From positions 4,431,501-4,495,500 of the forward strand of contig JAWRVZ010000004.1 in the NCBI GenBank assembly GCA_037043235.1: a stretch of 64,000 nt of DNA, written 5' to 3'. The position numbers and the translations under genes are program-made. This stretch comes from Rhodeus uyekii. Its lineage: Eukaryota; Chordata; Actinopteri; Cypriniformes; Acheilognathidae. The notes beneath the pieces were generated by a model that did no database searches, was not told the DNA's origin, and saw only the letters and a program-made list of their open reading frames with translations. Below, piece after piece: positions 49,228 through 62,100 of the stretch. Within the stretch, counting starts at the first letter, position 1, and each line of letters begins with the position of its first letter.

Positions 49228-49878
49228 GTAAGCGGTTCAGGGAAAGGTCACTAATTGATTGCAGATAAACATGCTGACTCAGGAGCTATTGGAAACCATT
49301 ATAGAGCTCTCCAAAAACAACACAGCCCCTTATCATTCAGAGAGCGCTCAACACTCTGAACCACAGAGAGACGCAGATGCTAATTTGAATAAGGACTCAT
49401 CTGTTGTAAGTTTTAGTGATCCCGTGATGCTTTCGAAAAAGTTCCATATAAAGTCCATCTGTCAGGGTGAAGCTGAAGTCAGTGAATTTAGAGAATGACA
49501 GCGGTTTGGCTGCTAAATATGCTGTGGAAAGATGATTTATTATTCTGCTAGAGACTAAAAATGTTTATGGATGTCAAGGCGGAAAATAATAATGCTATAA
49601 ACTCTCAATTCTCTGTGCTGGCCCGAAGATTCCTAACAGGAACCTAATCTACTCTTTCAGTGAGATTATTGCTTTAAGATCACAGGCGTTCCCTCAGGAT
49701 CTAGTGAAATCTCCGAAAATGATTGGAATCTCTTTAACAAAACTCATATGTTCCAAAAATAAAGGATCCCTTAGAGGGAAATGCTGCAATGCTTTCTTCT
49801 CTTGTTTTGTGCTGAGATAATGCAATATCATGCCTTAACAAGTTTGCAACTCGTGTTTCTATTTATTTCTTGTGCCAG
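49228..49878 (+). other. Intron 13
   Basis: A 651-bp intron with no recognised repeat or gene. Confidence 0.85.
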
Positions 49879-49956
49879 GGCTGCAACAACAAGGCATATT
49901 TCGAGTTCCTGGATCTCAGGTGGAAGTCAACGATATTAAAAATTCATTTGAAAGAG
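49879..49956 (+). CDS. srgap3: srgap3 exon 14: RhoGAP catalytic loop (arginine finger)
   Basis: A 78-nt exon encoding LQQQGIFRVPGSQVEVNDIK then NSFER (about residues 529-555). The Arg in GIFRVPG (about residue 537 in this protein) is the RhoGAP arginine finger that stimulates GTP hydrolysis on Rac/Cdc42, so catalysis looks intact. RVPGS, with Pro rather than Ser, is the srgap3 form. The borders are GTGCCAG|GG and AGAG|GTTAGT. Confidence 0.97.
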
Positions 49957-50805
49957 GTTAGTACCCTAGAGATTAACTATAGTTATTTTTCTGTTCTTTT
50001 TTGTGCTTTCTAAACTGTGAATGTCGTTGCAGAGCAGAGGGTGTAAGCAAAACTAAAGCTTTAATATAAAAGACTGATTGTTCATTTAGCTCATGTTCGC
50101 AGATATAGTCAATCATGTGCCTGGTTTTGAGATTTAAAAATGGTGTCAGAACTGTAGACTGTCATTTCTAAGGCTTTATCGAAATTGTTCCATTGCACTG
50201 AAACATTCACTACCTATAATGTCCCAGAATGCACCATTGAAACCCCTGAGTGTAGGTTGTTCTCTAATGGTTAATTGGTACTAGATGAAGTACAGTAGCA
50301 AGAAAATCACACACAAAAAAAGCAATATTCCTCTTTCTACATTCGGTCTAAATCGGATTGTAACAATAGCAAAGAAAACAAGACAAAACCATTGCAAGAA
50401 AATGTATAAAATGTAAAAAAAATCATCAGATATGGAGGACAACTGCATATTTCATCTAAATTAGAGATTCAAGAAACTCAAATGATACCAGAAGAATATC
50501 AGTCTTAAAAATTGTAATGATCTTGTTGATGTATAGCCACGTTTAATGTGCAACCTTGTAGCAGGTAATGGAATCATCATCACCATCATCCTGATATTAA
50601 GTGGATCAAGGTGTCTGCTAGTGCCAAAATTTGTGTTCATATTCAACTGATTCATATCATAGCCTACTTAGGAGTGGAATGAGACAAATCTCTATTTTGT
50701 AGACCCTCTCTTAATAAATTGCATGTATTCATTAACTAACCTATTGAAAAATTAAAGTCTAAGTTTAATTGGTAATATTAATTGAATTTAAATGCACATA
50801 TTCAG
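49957..50805 (+). other. Intron 14
   Basis: An 849-bp AT-rich intron with no recognised repeat or gene. Confidence 0.85.
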
Positions 50806-50940
50806 GTGAGGACCCACTTGTTGATGATCAAAGTGATCAAGACATCAACTCGGTGGCAGGTGTTCTCAAGCTGTATTTCAGAGGGCTGGAAAACCCTTTG
50901 TTCCCCAAGGAACGCTTCCTGGATATGATCTCCACCATCA
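50806..50940 (+). CDS. srgap3: srgap3 exon 15: RhoGAP
   Basis: A 135-nt exon encoding EDPLVDDQSDQDINSVAGVL, then KLYFRGLENPLFPKERFLDM, then ISTI (about residues 555-600). KLYFRGLENPLFP is the conserved RhoGAP helix-turn region that contacts the GTPase. EDPLVDDQ matches srgap3. The borders are TTCAG|GT and ATCA|GTGAGT. Confidence 0.97.
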
Positions 50941-51689
50941 GTGAGTGTTACGTTCCACTGCATGATGGGTCGAAATGTCACTGGAGTGATTAAGTCTGAT
51001 ATTACTCCATAGATTTCTTTTATTTGTTGGTTTATGTTCTGACTGACACTTGGCTTTAGCTTTCAAACTTGATGAAGCAATTAGTACGTTTTATTGTGCT
51101 TGTAAAAAAGTCTGACAAGAGAATTAAAAAGTAAACAGATTGTGTTGCAGTTATTGTATAGCACCTTTCCAAAGTTTGGGGTCTTTTTTATCAATCAAGG
51201 ATGCATTCAATTGATTAAAAGTTACAGTAAAGATATTTAAATTGTTCGAAATTTTTATTTTCAATAAATGCTGTCGTCTTTTGAACTTTCTAATTAAAAA
51301 ACCCACAAAAACATTAAGCGTCACAATTCTTTTCGCAGAATATTTCTTCAATTCAGCATCATTTAGAAATCATTGAACATGATTTCTAAATGATGTATTT
51401 AGCTGAATATTCAGCTTTGACATCACATGACTAAATAGCATTTTACAATATATTTACAATATATTAAAATAGATAACCGTTATTTTAAGTTGTAATAATG
51501 TTTCACAATATTACTGCTTTTACTGTTTTTTGATAGAGAAATTCAGCCATGGTGAGGATAAGAGTCTTCTTTAAAAAAATTTTTTTTATTATTATTTATT
51601 TTTAAATCATACCGACCCCAAAGCTTTGAGCAGTTTGTAAATTGTAGGTTGTTTTATTTGAATGCTGATTTGTCGGTTGCTTGTTTCAG
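50941..51689 (+). other. Intron 15
   Basis: A 749-bp intron, more than half of it a dispersed repeat (51160-51575). Confidence 0.85.
51160..51575. repeat. Dispersed repeat, GAACTTTCTAATT family
   Basis: The markers are CCAAAGTTTGGGGTC, AAGGATGCATTCAATTGATT, AATAAATGCTGTCGTCTTTT, ATTTCACAATATTACTG-like text (51503-51520) and GGTGAGGATAAGAG. It is the fullest copy of this family in the window. The same repeat in degraded form lies at 30395-30740, 53075-53290 and 61890-62100. Confidence 0.65.
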
Positions 51690-51795
51690 AGCTTGAATCT
51701 TCTGCTGAAAGAGCCCACCACATCCAGCAGATCATCGTCACCCTTCCTCGCACCGTCATCATTGTCATGAGATACCTGTTTGCTTTTCTCAATCA
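51690..51795 (+). CDS. srgap3: srgap3 exon 16: RhoGAP
   Basis: A 106-nt exon encoding LESSAERAHHIQQIIVTLPR, then TVIIVMRYLFAFLN plus part of His (about residues 600-635). QQI.VTLPR..I.VMRYLFAFLNH is the central RhoGAP helix pair. The borders are TTTCAG|AG and ATCA|GTAAGT. Confidence 0.97.
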
Positions 51796-52492
51796 GTAAG
51801 TGACTGTTTCGTGTCCCACACTTTAAAACAGCTGATCCACACACACACTCACACTCTCAAAAGTGGGAAGCTAATCTGTGATTTTACCGCACCACCTTCA
51901 TGGTGTCTCTCTTTACACTGTAAATCTCCTAGTAAATCACCATTTATATGAATAGCAGCAGTCACAAGCAAAGACATTCATTATATTTACAAAGAGCTAT
52001 TCAGCAGCCCCCACTGTTCTTGTCTAATTTATGACCACGTCTGTCAAGGAGTGCTTTAGAGGATATTTACGCCAGAAAAAACCCATCAGTCTGTACTGTA
52101 CTATACCTGTCCTCTTCTCCTGGCTTATTGATGCTTCCTGTCCTCACCCTCCCCCAGACCAAACAGAGAATTTGATTTCAGATCATGAGTTTTCCCTCTG
52201 ACTTCTTTCCCTCTCTCATTTGCTGTCGGTGCCCACAGCTCTTGCAGCTGTGACTCATTCGAACTTCACTTCTTTATTCGAGAGGGTTCCCAATGAGAGA
52301 TGAGCTCTCCTCTTTTGAAATATAATACACTGTACATGAAGATGAGTTCTCTGGAATAAAGTTATGAATGAATGTATTGAAACAGACAGCAGTAACAAGA
52401 GAGAACGTTTTTGAAAGTTTGTAACTCCTGCAGTATTGTGTCACCTGGAAGAATGTAAGGACATGTAAAGCTTTTTCTGTTCGTCTTTCTAG
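51796..52492 (+). other. Intron 16
   Basis: A 697-bp intron with no recognised repeat or gene. Confidence 0.85.
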
Positions 52493-52720
52493 TCTGTCCC
52501 AGTACAGTGATGAGAATATGATGGACCCATATAACCTTGCCATCTGTTTTGGACCCACTCTGATGCCCATCCCGGAGGGTCAGGACCCTGTGGCCTGCCA
52601 GGCTCATGTTAATGAGGTCATTAAAACCATCATCATCCACCATGAGGTCATCTTCCCCAGCCCTCGAGAGCTGGATGGCCCTGTCTATGAGAAATGCATG
52701 ACTGGAGGAGAGGAGTACTG
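52493..52720 (+). CDS. srgap3: srgap3 exon 17: end of RhoGAP domain
   Basis: A 228-nt exon encoding LSQYSDENMMDPYNLAICFG, then PTLMPIPEGQDPVACQAHVN, then EVIKTIIIHHEVIFPSPREL, then DGPVYEKCMTGGEEY (about residues 635-711). The Asn in PYNLAICFGP is the conserved RhoGAP asparagine. GQDPVACQAH and EKCMTGGEEY fit srgap3. The borders are TTTCTAG|T and TACTG|GTGAGC. Confidence 0.97.
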
Positions 52721-53074
52721 GTGAGCTTGAAGATTTTAGCTGGATTTTGTTGTTACTGAGGAATGTCATAATTTCTCCATTAGAGCCAGCTGTGGCTTAA
52801 ACTGAGCTTTCTACTCCAAATAAATGGGGAGTTTAGCACTCAGGTCAAATAAAGTGGAATACCTTTGGATGACTTTTGTAACCTATTGCTAAAAGCTAAT
52901 ATTTCTGCTTTGAAAACAGATTCTAATAAAAGATAACAGATTAATAAACCATGGTTTTCACATGATATGCCAGGGTATTTGGGGGAAATGGTTTACTTTG
53001 ATTATATTTAATAATAATTTTAAGTAAGAGTTTTTAATTGGTAAGATATTTTAACATTAAAATGACCTTCTTCT

Positions 53075-53290
53075 GTTCACCAAGGCTGCATCGTTTTGAT
53101 TAGGAAAAACAGTAAAAACTCTAATATTGTCAAATATTATTACAATTTAGAATAAAAAGTTTATTATTGTAATATATTTTTATAAAATACATTCAACTGA
53201 TTTTTTTCTCACAATTCTTTGATAAATAGAAAGTTCAAAACAATAGTTTTTATTTGAAATAGAAATACAATGAATGCATCCTGGATAAAC
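53075..53290. repeat. Degraded dispersed repeat (GATAAATAGAAAGTTCAAAA family)
   Basis: The copy is diverged from 51160-51575 and appears in partial form, with CACCAAGGCTGCATCGTTTT and TTTGATAAATAGAAAGTTCA. Confidence 0.55.
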
Positions 53291-53632
53291 AGGATAAATA
53301 GCTTATTTCAAAAAAGAAAAGCTTACGAATTCCAAACCTTTATGAATTTATTGAACATGTTTTTTTTTTTAAAGCAATAAGAACTTAACTCTGTTAATTG
53401 ATTAAGATTTTCCTTTTCTATAGTCTGACAAAGTGCTTAACAACAACTCTTAGGGGCTGTTCACACAGAACACATTTTTCCATATTTTTATAATCATGTA
53501 ATCATGCGCTAGACAAACATGGCTGACCATTGCGCTGGCATTTTGTGTCTTTTGCTATATTGCGCATGACATGGCATTCTAAGTATGAGGTTCAACATTT
53601 AAAAAACTGTGCCTCGACGGCTTGTTATTTTT

Positions 53633-54355
53633 AAGTTGGCTTGAGAAAGCCAACTTAGTGATATTGTATCTAAACTTATTATAATTTTTCTTCTTACCTA
53701 AAATTCTAAAAGAATCTCCTCCTACAGCTTTAAAGCTACAACCACTAAACTTTGCTCAGACTTCAGACCTGTTCTGACTTGAGTTGCTATATCGTTTCTA
53801 AGGGATCGGGGGCTCATTTTACTCAGGCGACCAATGAGTGTCTCAGGATCACAGTGAAGCTATTAAGCCACGCCCTAGCAACCATTTAGAGCACCTTAGC
53901 AACCCATCTCAAACTGGCAAACTGCCAATCACCAATGTTTTCAACACTTCCTAGCCACGCCCTAGCAACCATTATCGAGCACCTTAGCAACCAAATGCAA
54001 AGCGAGATATCTTCAGTTCTGAATGTCGTAGAGGCGTTGTGGTTGGTTTATATCGTTCATACTGTCAAGCAGCCTTTGAAGTGACATCAATGGCAGAGGC
54101 TTAGCCACTCCTTAGCAACCAAACAAAGTACCCTAGCAACCGTTTAGCCAGACCTATATCTCTGCATCAGAAAGTCGTAGAGACATTGGGGTTGGGTCTA
54201 TTTGCGCCATTCACTGACCAACTGAATCATCAGTAATCTCCAAATAAATCTTGTTAGCGACATGTTTTAAAGTTTAAACTCTCAAAACTTTTTAAGCTTG
54301 AAGCTTTTACAACTAATTTAAACTTTCAGGCTGGGCTTTCTCAAGCCAACTGAAG
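53633..54355. mobile_element. Hairpin-ended repeat element with AGCAACC motifs
   Basis: The left end AAGTTGGCTTGAGAAAGCCA-ACTT is itself a palindrome. The right end GGCTTTCTCAAGCCAACT is complementary to it. The interior carries repeated CCTAGCAACC and CCTTAGCAACC words. I recognise this from cyprinid genomes but cannot name the class. AGCAACC-rich patches also occur at 16290-16370 and 60600-60680. Confidence 0.65.
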
Positions 54356-54681
54356 TTTATAAAATAAACTTCCTCTATCTAGTTTCCATTGGCCTCCATC
54401 ACAGAACACAGAAACACTGTGTGAACCAGCCCCTAACCTTGGTAAAATCACTGTAATGCAGTCTGTTGTTGCATATTGCTTTAGAATCACCATGAAATCA
54501 AAATGTGGAAAAATGCTCGTTAAGTAATTTCATGGAGTCTTTAATATTGATGCTAATAGGATTGATTACTATAGGCGTGGCATTGTAAAACTGTACTTGC
54601 CATGGTCTTTCCAATGCTGGCATTATCACGTTCAGGTGCTTGTAAATATCTCTTTCTCTTTGTGTTTGTATATTCACACAG

Positions 54682-54755
54682 TGACAGCCCTCACAGTGAA
54701 CCAGGCACCATTGATGAAGCAGACAACTGCACCGAACCACACACAAGCGATGATG
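54682..54755 (+). CDS. srgap3: srgap3 exon 18: acidic linker between RhoGAP and SH3
   Basis: A 74-nt exon encoding DSPHSEPGTIDEADNCTEPH then TSDD (about residues 711-736). It is acidic and probably flexible. CDSPHSEPG and TEPHTSD match srgap3, with small differences in the middle. The borders are CACACAG|T and GATG|GTACAG. Confidence 0.95.
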
Positions 54756-55050
54756 GTACAGGCATTTATGTGTTCATTCATTGCTTTATACACACTCTTA
54801 TCATTGTCTTTCATGGAAGGGTGTTGTATTCAGTTCTTTTGCATAAGACCACAAATAACCAGAAGTAGAAATCAGTATTTGAGGTTTTTTGTTTACTTGG
54901 TAGAAATACAGTTGGATTTTTATGCTAGACTTTGGAGTGAAAGGAATCAAAAGGACAATATATTGTCTTTAAAACAGAAAAATATTTTGCCTTGTGTTAT
55001 TTTGATGATGTGCTGATTAGCATTGCTGTGTTATGCTCTGGCTGACCTTT

Positions 55051-55188
<138 letters not shown>

Positions 55189-57315
55189 ATGTGCTCACAT
55201 GCATGTCAACTACCTAACTGACACCAGATGTCACGACTGGCATTGAAACATCTGGGTCATATTCAGTTTGATTCCACAAAAAACAACGACAATATTGTTC
55301 ATACAACCACAGCCATTATGAGACTTTCACTGCACTCGTTTTTTTTCTTTCTAAAATGTCTAGAAATGTCTAAATCTGTATTTGTGCTGTGTTTTTCAAC
55401 AAAACTAACTGTCCTTAAAATAAAATACATTTTCAGGAGCAGCAATCATTTCTCAGATATTAATGTTTTTAGTGAGTATGGCAAATGAAATGTATTTTTC
55501 TTAAATAGTTTTTCATTTTTTATCGTTAATAAAATTGGCAAAAATAAACTTACTGTACTTTGATATAGCTCTCAAAAGAGTCATAAGTCTTTTTATTTAA
55601 TTCTTAAAGGTTTATTTATTTTTACGGGAAAGCAACAAAAATACTTATTACGAAGAAATAAAGAATAGACTTGTGTTGTTTAGTGGATGTTATGACTGAC
55701 ATCTAAGTTCAGCCAATCAGATTGGTGACCTATAAGCTGTGTGAATCCTTATTGGCTGGTGGGCTATGAGGAGATAAGAAAGATGAAAACTGGCAGCACA
55801 GATTCATAAAGGGTTATGTGTGTTTCCAGGTCTTATTCTGTCTGCTTCTTCGCTCTCTCCTTTCCGTTCCCCCACCTCACCCTCTTCATTTTTCACATGT
55901 AAATGATAGCATTGTCTAGCAATGTTTCCGTTGCTATATTAAATGAAGAAGCAGACGGAAATATCTCTTTCGGCCCAGTTTCAGCAATCTTTACGCTTCA
56001 TCTCGCTCTCTTCCAGCCCCTGGTTTTCTCTGCTTAATTGCCTCCTCCTTTGGCTTTTATCACTTTGTTTTCCTTCTCTCCCTCTCTCTTGCATGCTCAT
56101 TGTTCAGGGTGAGTAAACAGGTCTCATGGGGCTTCCTGCGCCTGCTCCCTTCATTTACTGATTGATGGGGCTGCGCTCGCTCGCTAACCCAAAACACCAT
56201 CCACATTCCTGATACCATCTCTCTCATACAGCTTGCTACTCATTCAAGAAGCCATACTGATTTTTTTCTTTTTCAGTTTCACTAAAACAGTTCACCCGTC
56301 AACTAATACACTGGAAATGGGTCTTTTTTAACACTAAAAATAGAGCATAGTTTGTCTTGGGGTGTTTTCCTATTTAAAAGTGCATTTTTCTTCCTCTTAA
56401 AGGTGCAGTAAGAGATTAGTGTGAGACACTGTTGATATTTGAAATCAACCCAAACAAACTCACCCCTCAAATTGCATGCACACATAATTTAAGTGTGGAT
56501 GTCTTTGTATCATAGCTGAAGCGATGCAGAATAATGCTTTGCGCTACATAAAGCAAAGATGGCTAACAAACGAAAAGGAAGAACAAAACAAATTAGAATA
56601 CAGTACACAAGAGTGTATATACAAGCAAGAGTTTGTTGTTAGTCGCCAGCAGCACACCAGCTCCAGACAAACAATGACACTCAAAACGGTCCTGTTACTA
56701 TAGCTAACATTACAACAACAGCATATCTTGGTTCTATGAAACAGCAAAACCAGTTTTCCTCAGGTATGAAGCAGAAACCATGCAACCTCACGCTTAGGTC
56801 TCTCCAGTACTAGCTTTTCTAATATTAACGCAGGTACCAAAGCTCATAACCCTTCTTTTCTCAGAAATATATTCTTACTGCTCCTTTAAAGTTTTACTCC
56901 TAAAGAAATGAATGAACACTAATGAAAACGTTTTACAAATGTTTACAAGTCAGCATGAAATGGAAGTTACGGTAGTCTTCTCTTACTTATTGTGAGCTAT
57001 ATCCCATTGAAACTGCTTCTTGAACAATAAAAAAAATGTTGGGAGGAACAAGAAAAAATTAAGGGAATTTTGTTCAATGGGAACTGATTGGATTGTTTGG
57101 GTTTGCTATTTCTGTGATCTCAAGTGAGTGACAGGTTGTCTCACCCTCGTGACAAAAAACATGCAAGTTGGAGGGGAAGCTTTTTTATTATTTAGCATTT
57201 TTAAAAATAATGATGTGCATGCATAAATTATTTATAATAAATACTGCAATATTCCATAAAAATAACAAAAACAAGAATTGTACATTTTGATTTCATGGGG
57301 ACTTTAAAATGGAGA

Positions 57316-57672
57316 TTAATGTTGACCGGAACCCCCCGCGATAGGTGAAAATCCGCGAAGTAGGATCAGCTAATCAGCTCACAGGATACATCCACTCGTG
57401 CTCTCATTCGTCGATCTCGCGAAGGGGAACCAATCACGTGTCTTGTCTGAGTGCCTGTGGGTGTGTACAAAGCCTCTGAGAGAGTTTCTGTCTTTGTTAG
57501 TCATCCTGAGAAACCGTTTCTCTCGCATCACGATAAAACAACGCCGCTTTCAGCAATACGGCTGTCAATATGGAGGTATTTTTGAATTTTTATTTTTCTA
57601 TGAATATTTTTTTTAAATCCGCGATGCACTGAGCCCTTGAAACTTGAACCGCGAAGTGGCGAGGGATTACTG
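57316..57672. mobile_element. Tigger/pogo-like fragment D2 (left end missing)
   Basis: It shares CCCGCGATAGGTGAAAATCC, CTCATTCGTCGATCTCGCG and GAACCGCGAAGTGGCGAGGG with 24608-25277 in the same orientation. It ends GGGATTACTG followed by TA. The first 20 or so bases of the left inverted repeat are absent and the interior is shorter. Confidence 0.82.
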
Positions 57673-58197
57673 TATATAAGTAATCTAGCGGGATATTTAG
57701 TTTTTCCGCTACCAAGCTTCCTGTACAAAAGCAGTGTTATGTTACTTGCATACTGGTTTTTGTTATCATATTTTATTTGATCATTGTAATCATAGACATC
57801 ATCAATCATAACTAGTTTCACAGTTAACTTCTCATTCTTCTTGTTATTTACCTACAGCTCCTAATTAATCATAAATCCAGCACCTTCTTACTTCTGCATT
57901 GAAAAAAAGGTGGATTGTAAAAGACTATTTTTTTATTTTGCCTCCTCGCGACCAAATTGGTCTTTCAATTTTGAATTAAACTTCAGGATGAATTACCCTT
58001 CCCTCTGGAGCTCATCCATTAAAACCAGCCTTTTGCATGATTTTGTGACTGTTTGAAGTCACATGCTTTAACTCCAAAACAGCGTTATCTCAACTAACCC
58101 TCGACACCGCAATCAGATTCTGAGCCTTCAATCAGGTGCAGTCACAACTGAAATAATCAGACAACATACAGTATTGCAAAGACTGGTTTTCTGGTGT

Positions 58198-58219
58198 CCC
58201 CCCCCCCCCCCCCCCCCCC
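58198..58219 (+). repeat. Poly-C run (22)
   Basis: An uninterrupted C homopolymer. Confidence 0.85.
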
Positions 58220-59822
58220 ATTTCCATTCTTGCCCTTTCCTTTCACTTCTATGCCATGCCTGTATTTAATTTCACCCCTGGGTGGAGACCCTAATGCAAC
58301 TGATTGTTTCAGTTTTGGGTTTTTTTGTTGACTTGGAGATTTCTGCCAAGCGCTGATTTGCTCTGTATATCTCCTTAACCCTGAATGACCCCACTGTCTG
58401 TTTGCCCCTGGCTGCGTCGGGGGGTGGTGGGTGTGGGGTTCATGGTAAATAGAAGCTGCATGGCAGATTTGATTGGATTTAGATAAAGTCCACTTTGCAT
58501 TTTTAGTAGCCCATCTGTATTCAAAATGTTTCTTTGTGGTTCTGATGGGATAACAGATGAGATAATATCATCTGATGTGTAAGACCATAATGTGATGAAT
58601 GAATCTTTATGATTTGGAATAAAGGGTTTATTTGAGAAATAAATTAGCATGCAAGCTTTTGCTATGAATTCATTTCTGTTTATTTGTTCAAAGGTTAAGG
58701 TTTGTTGTGTGATACTGATTGAGTGGTATTTTGCTTGTTCCAATTTTTTATAATTTTTTTGGTTCTAGGTTGTTTTGATTATTATTATTTATTTATTTTT
58801 GCTTTAATTTGTACTCTGTTGTTTTCAGATATTTACGGCAATTTATTTTTGGACCTCTATTTCCTGTTTTTGTGTAGAAAAGTAACATTTTGTCAATCTA
58901 TTGTTTTCTATTTCAGCAGTCAGGCTCAGTAGCCCCACACCATGTCATTGGCATAAATGTATTTTTAAATAAGTGTGTGTGTATGTGTGTGTCATGCAGT
59001 AGTTTTGTGTTTGGTCTGGACCAGAACTTGTCATTGGATTTCAGCAGTGGCGTATAACGTAGTCACTTCAACTGGCTACTTTGGCGAGTTGAATTTTATA
59101 TAGAGTATGATGTATAATTTATTTATTATAGTCTTTTAAAAATCAAAAATAATAAACTAAGTGCAATGTAGTGTTGTCAAAAATACTGATTTTCAATACA
59201 TATCGATACTGAAATATCTGAAAAGCTTTCAATACTAATTTTCTGCAGAATAGATACATTATACCAGATGTACTTGACACACAAACTCACTTCCCGTCAC
59301 TTATTTTATGTGCTCTGGATGATAGAGCAACAGGATGTCAAATGGCGAGTATTCATGTAAACACAGTGTTATATTTTAAGTGAACATACACAGTTGAGAA
59401 AGAAAACACATGTAACAGTATAATGGGTCCGTCCATCAGGTTTGAAAGTAACAGCAGTATATACCTGCTATAAAAATATCCATATGGCAGTTTTTCCCCA
59501 TGGTATCAATCTCAATATGGCCAACATATGGCCAGTGATAATGCTGAGTGGATAGTAACATTGGAAAACCATTAGTCACATTGGCTGGAGAGCAAAGAAG
59601 TTCATGTCAAGCACTAGTTTGGACAGACAAATGTCTCGTTGTTGGTCTGGACATGGTGTGTGTTTTTTTGCTGAGAACCAGCTGGGAGTATGACAGGTCT
59701 GAGTCTGTTGCAGTGCTTTGAAACTCTCTGAAAATTTGTTGACATAATTCTCTGTGCAAACATGCTAATGAGCCCTAGTTTCACTGTTCCTCTCTCTCTC
59801 TCTCTCTCTCATACACATACAG

Positions 59823-60003
59823 AAGTGGAGCAGATTGAAGCAATTGCAAAGTTTGACTACATGGGTCGGACTCCTCGAGAGCTGTCCTTCAAAAAAGGCG
59901 CATCCCTTTTGCTCTATCATCGTGCATCTGAAGACTGGTGGGAGGGCAGACACAATGGGGTTGATGGCCTCATACCCCATCAGTATATTGTAGTACAAGA
60001 CCT
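59823..60003 (+). CDS. srgap3: srgap3 exon 19: SH3 domain
   Basis: A 181-nt exon encoding EVEQIEAIAKFDYMGRTPRE, then LSFKKGASLLLYHRASEDWW, then EGRHNGVDGLIPHQYIVVQD (about residues 736-796). The AKFDY motif (ALYDY-type), the WW pair and the IP..Y motif show a complete SH3 ligand groove. In mammals this domain binds WAVE1 and the Robo cytoplasmic tail. VEQIEAIAKFDYMGR is the srgap3 form. The borders are CATACAG|AA and GACCT|GTAAGT. Confidence 0.98.
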
Positions 60004-60599
60004 GTAAGTATCTATACTAAATAATTAAAAAAATTATGTTAATTATTCTATTATTTGGTGCACCTTCTACAAGTACCTCACTGCAGCTTATTGAAGAAAG
60101 GTCCTAATATTACTACTTTTCTTTCTTTTTTTTTAAACAAAAGTGATAAAATTGGTGGAAAAATCCTATAGGAACCTGAGCCATATTAGGGTCCAAAATA
60201 TCATAGAGTAAAATCTGGAACACACTACATGATAGAGGACTGTATTGGTATTGGGATCCGGTAGTGTATTCACTTTTGTATTGCTATTGTATTTGTATTG
60301 TAATTTATTGCATGTTTCAAATCCTCCGGATGGGATAGATTCATAGTCTGAAAATTTTCTCCGGGTGGGTTCATATTTAAAATTTTGCAAACTTTACATC
60401 AAATCATCTGGAAAAAAAGTGCATGGACTCTCCCCTCAATAGAAATCAGGACAGAAGTGGTTGAAATTGGACAAAAGACTATTTCTGAGCCGTTTGATCT
60501 TAATGCCCGGTGTAAACGGCCCGACAACCATTGTTAACTCATCCAGACTGCAAATCGGGGCAAAAATCTGAGCAACAGTTGTGTATTGTAAATTGTGCA

Positions 60600-60680
60600 A
60601 GTAACCATCTAGCAACCACATAGCAACATACTAAAAACTAATCAGAATACCTTAGCAACCACTTAGCAGCGGCACCAACC
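60600..60680. repeat. AGCAACCAC-rich degenerate repeat patch
   Basis: Several degenerate (T)AGCAACCAC-type units. Similar patches lie at 16290-16370 and inside 53633-54355. Confidence 0.55.
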
Positions 60681-60799
60681 TGGCACTAGTTTCAGGTCAG
60701 ATCAATGTATGTTGCCTTGTGAAAGTGTTGCCCTCTGGGTAATATACAACTAATCAACCAGGCCATCTGGTCTGAGTTCATACCTTAATAGCTCAAGTG

Positions 60800-61030
60800 A
60801 GAATCAAATGGTTCCCGCCATTAACACTTTACACTTTAATTAAAATTTAACAGCAATGAGTGGCTGTTAAAGAATGCTCTTAAGTCTTTGGCAGGGGCCT
60901 TTACACTATATAAGCCTAATTGTGTTTCTGAAGTCCTTAATCATTAGCGGTGCTCTAATGTGCTAGCCATGCATTTGTCAAAGCCTGTTGTGTGCAGTGG
61001 GACATGATGACATGCTTCACTAAGGTTAAT
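60800..61030. other. Unique-looking ATTA-rich block (candidate regulatory element)
   Basis: Non-repetitive sequence with CCATTAACAC, TTTAATTAAAATT and CCTTAATCATTAGCGGTGC. It matches no repeat family in the window. Conservation cannot be tested here. Confidence 0.3.
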
Positions 61031-61889
61031 GTGAGCTGAAAGAAAGGCGATCTTCTCTTTTACTTTTTATATACGGTCTTGAGCTGACATGAAAGTAAAA
61101 AAAAGTTGATTGCAGTGTCTTTGATTTGATCACATTTGTATCAACGGCTGATATTAACTGTCCTACCGCTGTTTCAGTAATTACTAAAATGATGACATGC
61201 TCATTATCTCTTTGTACGGTTTAACTGATGTCAGTTTGATGAATGAGTTTAGTGAAAGGGTCAGACCAAGTCCCGTTCCAAATATTGCAAGATTTGACAG
61301 CAGCAAATAAGGAAAATTGAGGTTGCTAAAATGAAAAGAGGATGAAGATAACCGGTTGCCGGTGGAAGAGTCAAAATATTTTATAACAGTAGTTAATTTT
61401 GCTGCAACCCCGAAATGCTTTAAATACAATATAACCATATAATGTTTATTTTCAGTAATTTAGTGACTTATACTTGGAAAAAAATTATCTGCTAGGCCAT
61501 ACCAGAAGAATAGAAGCTGTTAATGGCAATGGTTTTGAAATGAAGTGTTTAGTGTCAGTCCATGTAGAGTTTAAATCAGTAAACAGGTCTGCTGAAAGAT
61601 TGCATAATAAAACACTTGGGCTGTAGACTTTTTTTCCCACGAATGTGGCGTTCAACAGCTTCAGATTTCCAAACACCTTCTGCTGTCATCTCTCAAGAGA
61701 ACTGTAAAAGCAGCTCGAGAACATGCTGTGAAACTGTGATCCGAGGATGTTTACTTGCTTTGGGCTGAATGAGAGTGATGTAGGGGCTGCTAGGACTGAA
61801 AAATAAGAAACCAGAGGCTTGTTTCAGTGTCAGCTTTACGTACTTTTTCTTGCGTGCGTGACAGTTTAGCTGGTGAACATTGTACTCTA

Positions 61890-62100
61890 CTATTCAAAAG
61901 TTGACAGTCTTAATGTGACACTATAGAATGGAGAATGATGCTGAAAATTCAACTTTGCCATCACAGGAATTAATCCATTTTAAAATATACTCAAATAGAA
62001 AATTGTTATTTAAAATGTTAATAATATTGCAAATATTTTTACTGTACTGATGAACTACTATATTTTGAAACCACCAAAAACTTTGTCGTTGATTATTAGG
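61890..62100. repeat. Degraded dispersed repeat (GCTGAAAATTCAACTTTGCC family)
   Basis: It contains GATGCTGAAAATTCAACTTT and TTTTAAAATATACTCAAATA, which fit the middle of the family seen at 51160-51575. Confidence 0.5.

Larger units (their letters stand above)
52721..54681 (+). other. Intron 17
   Basis: A 2-kb intron. It holds a degraded dispersed repeat (53075-53290) and a hairpin-ended repeat element (53633-54355). Confidence 0.85.
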
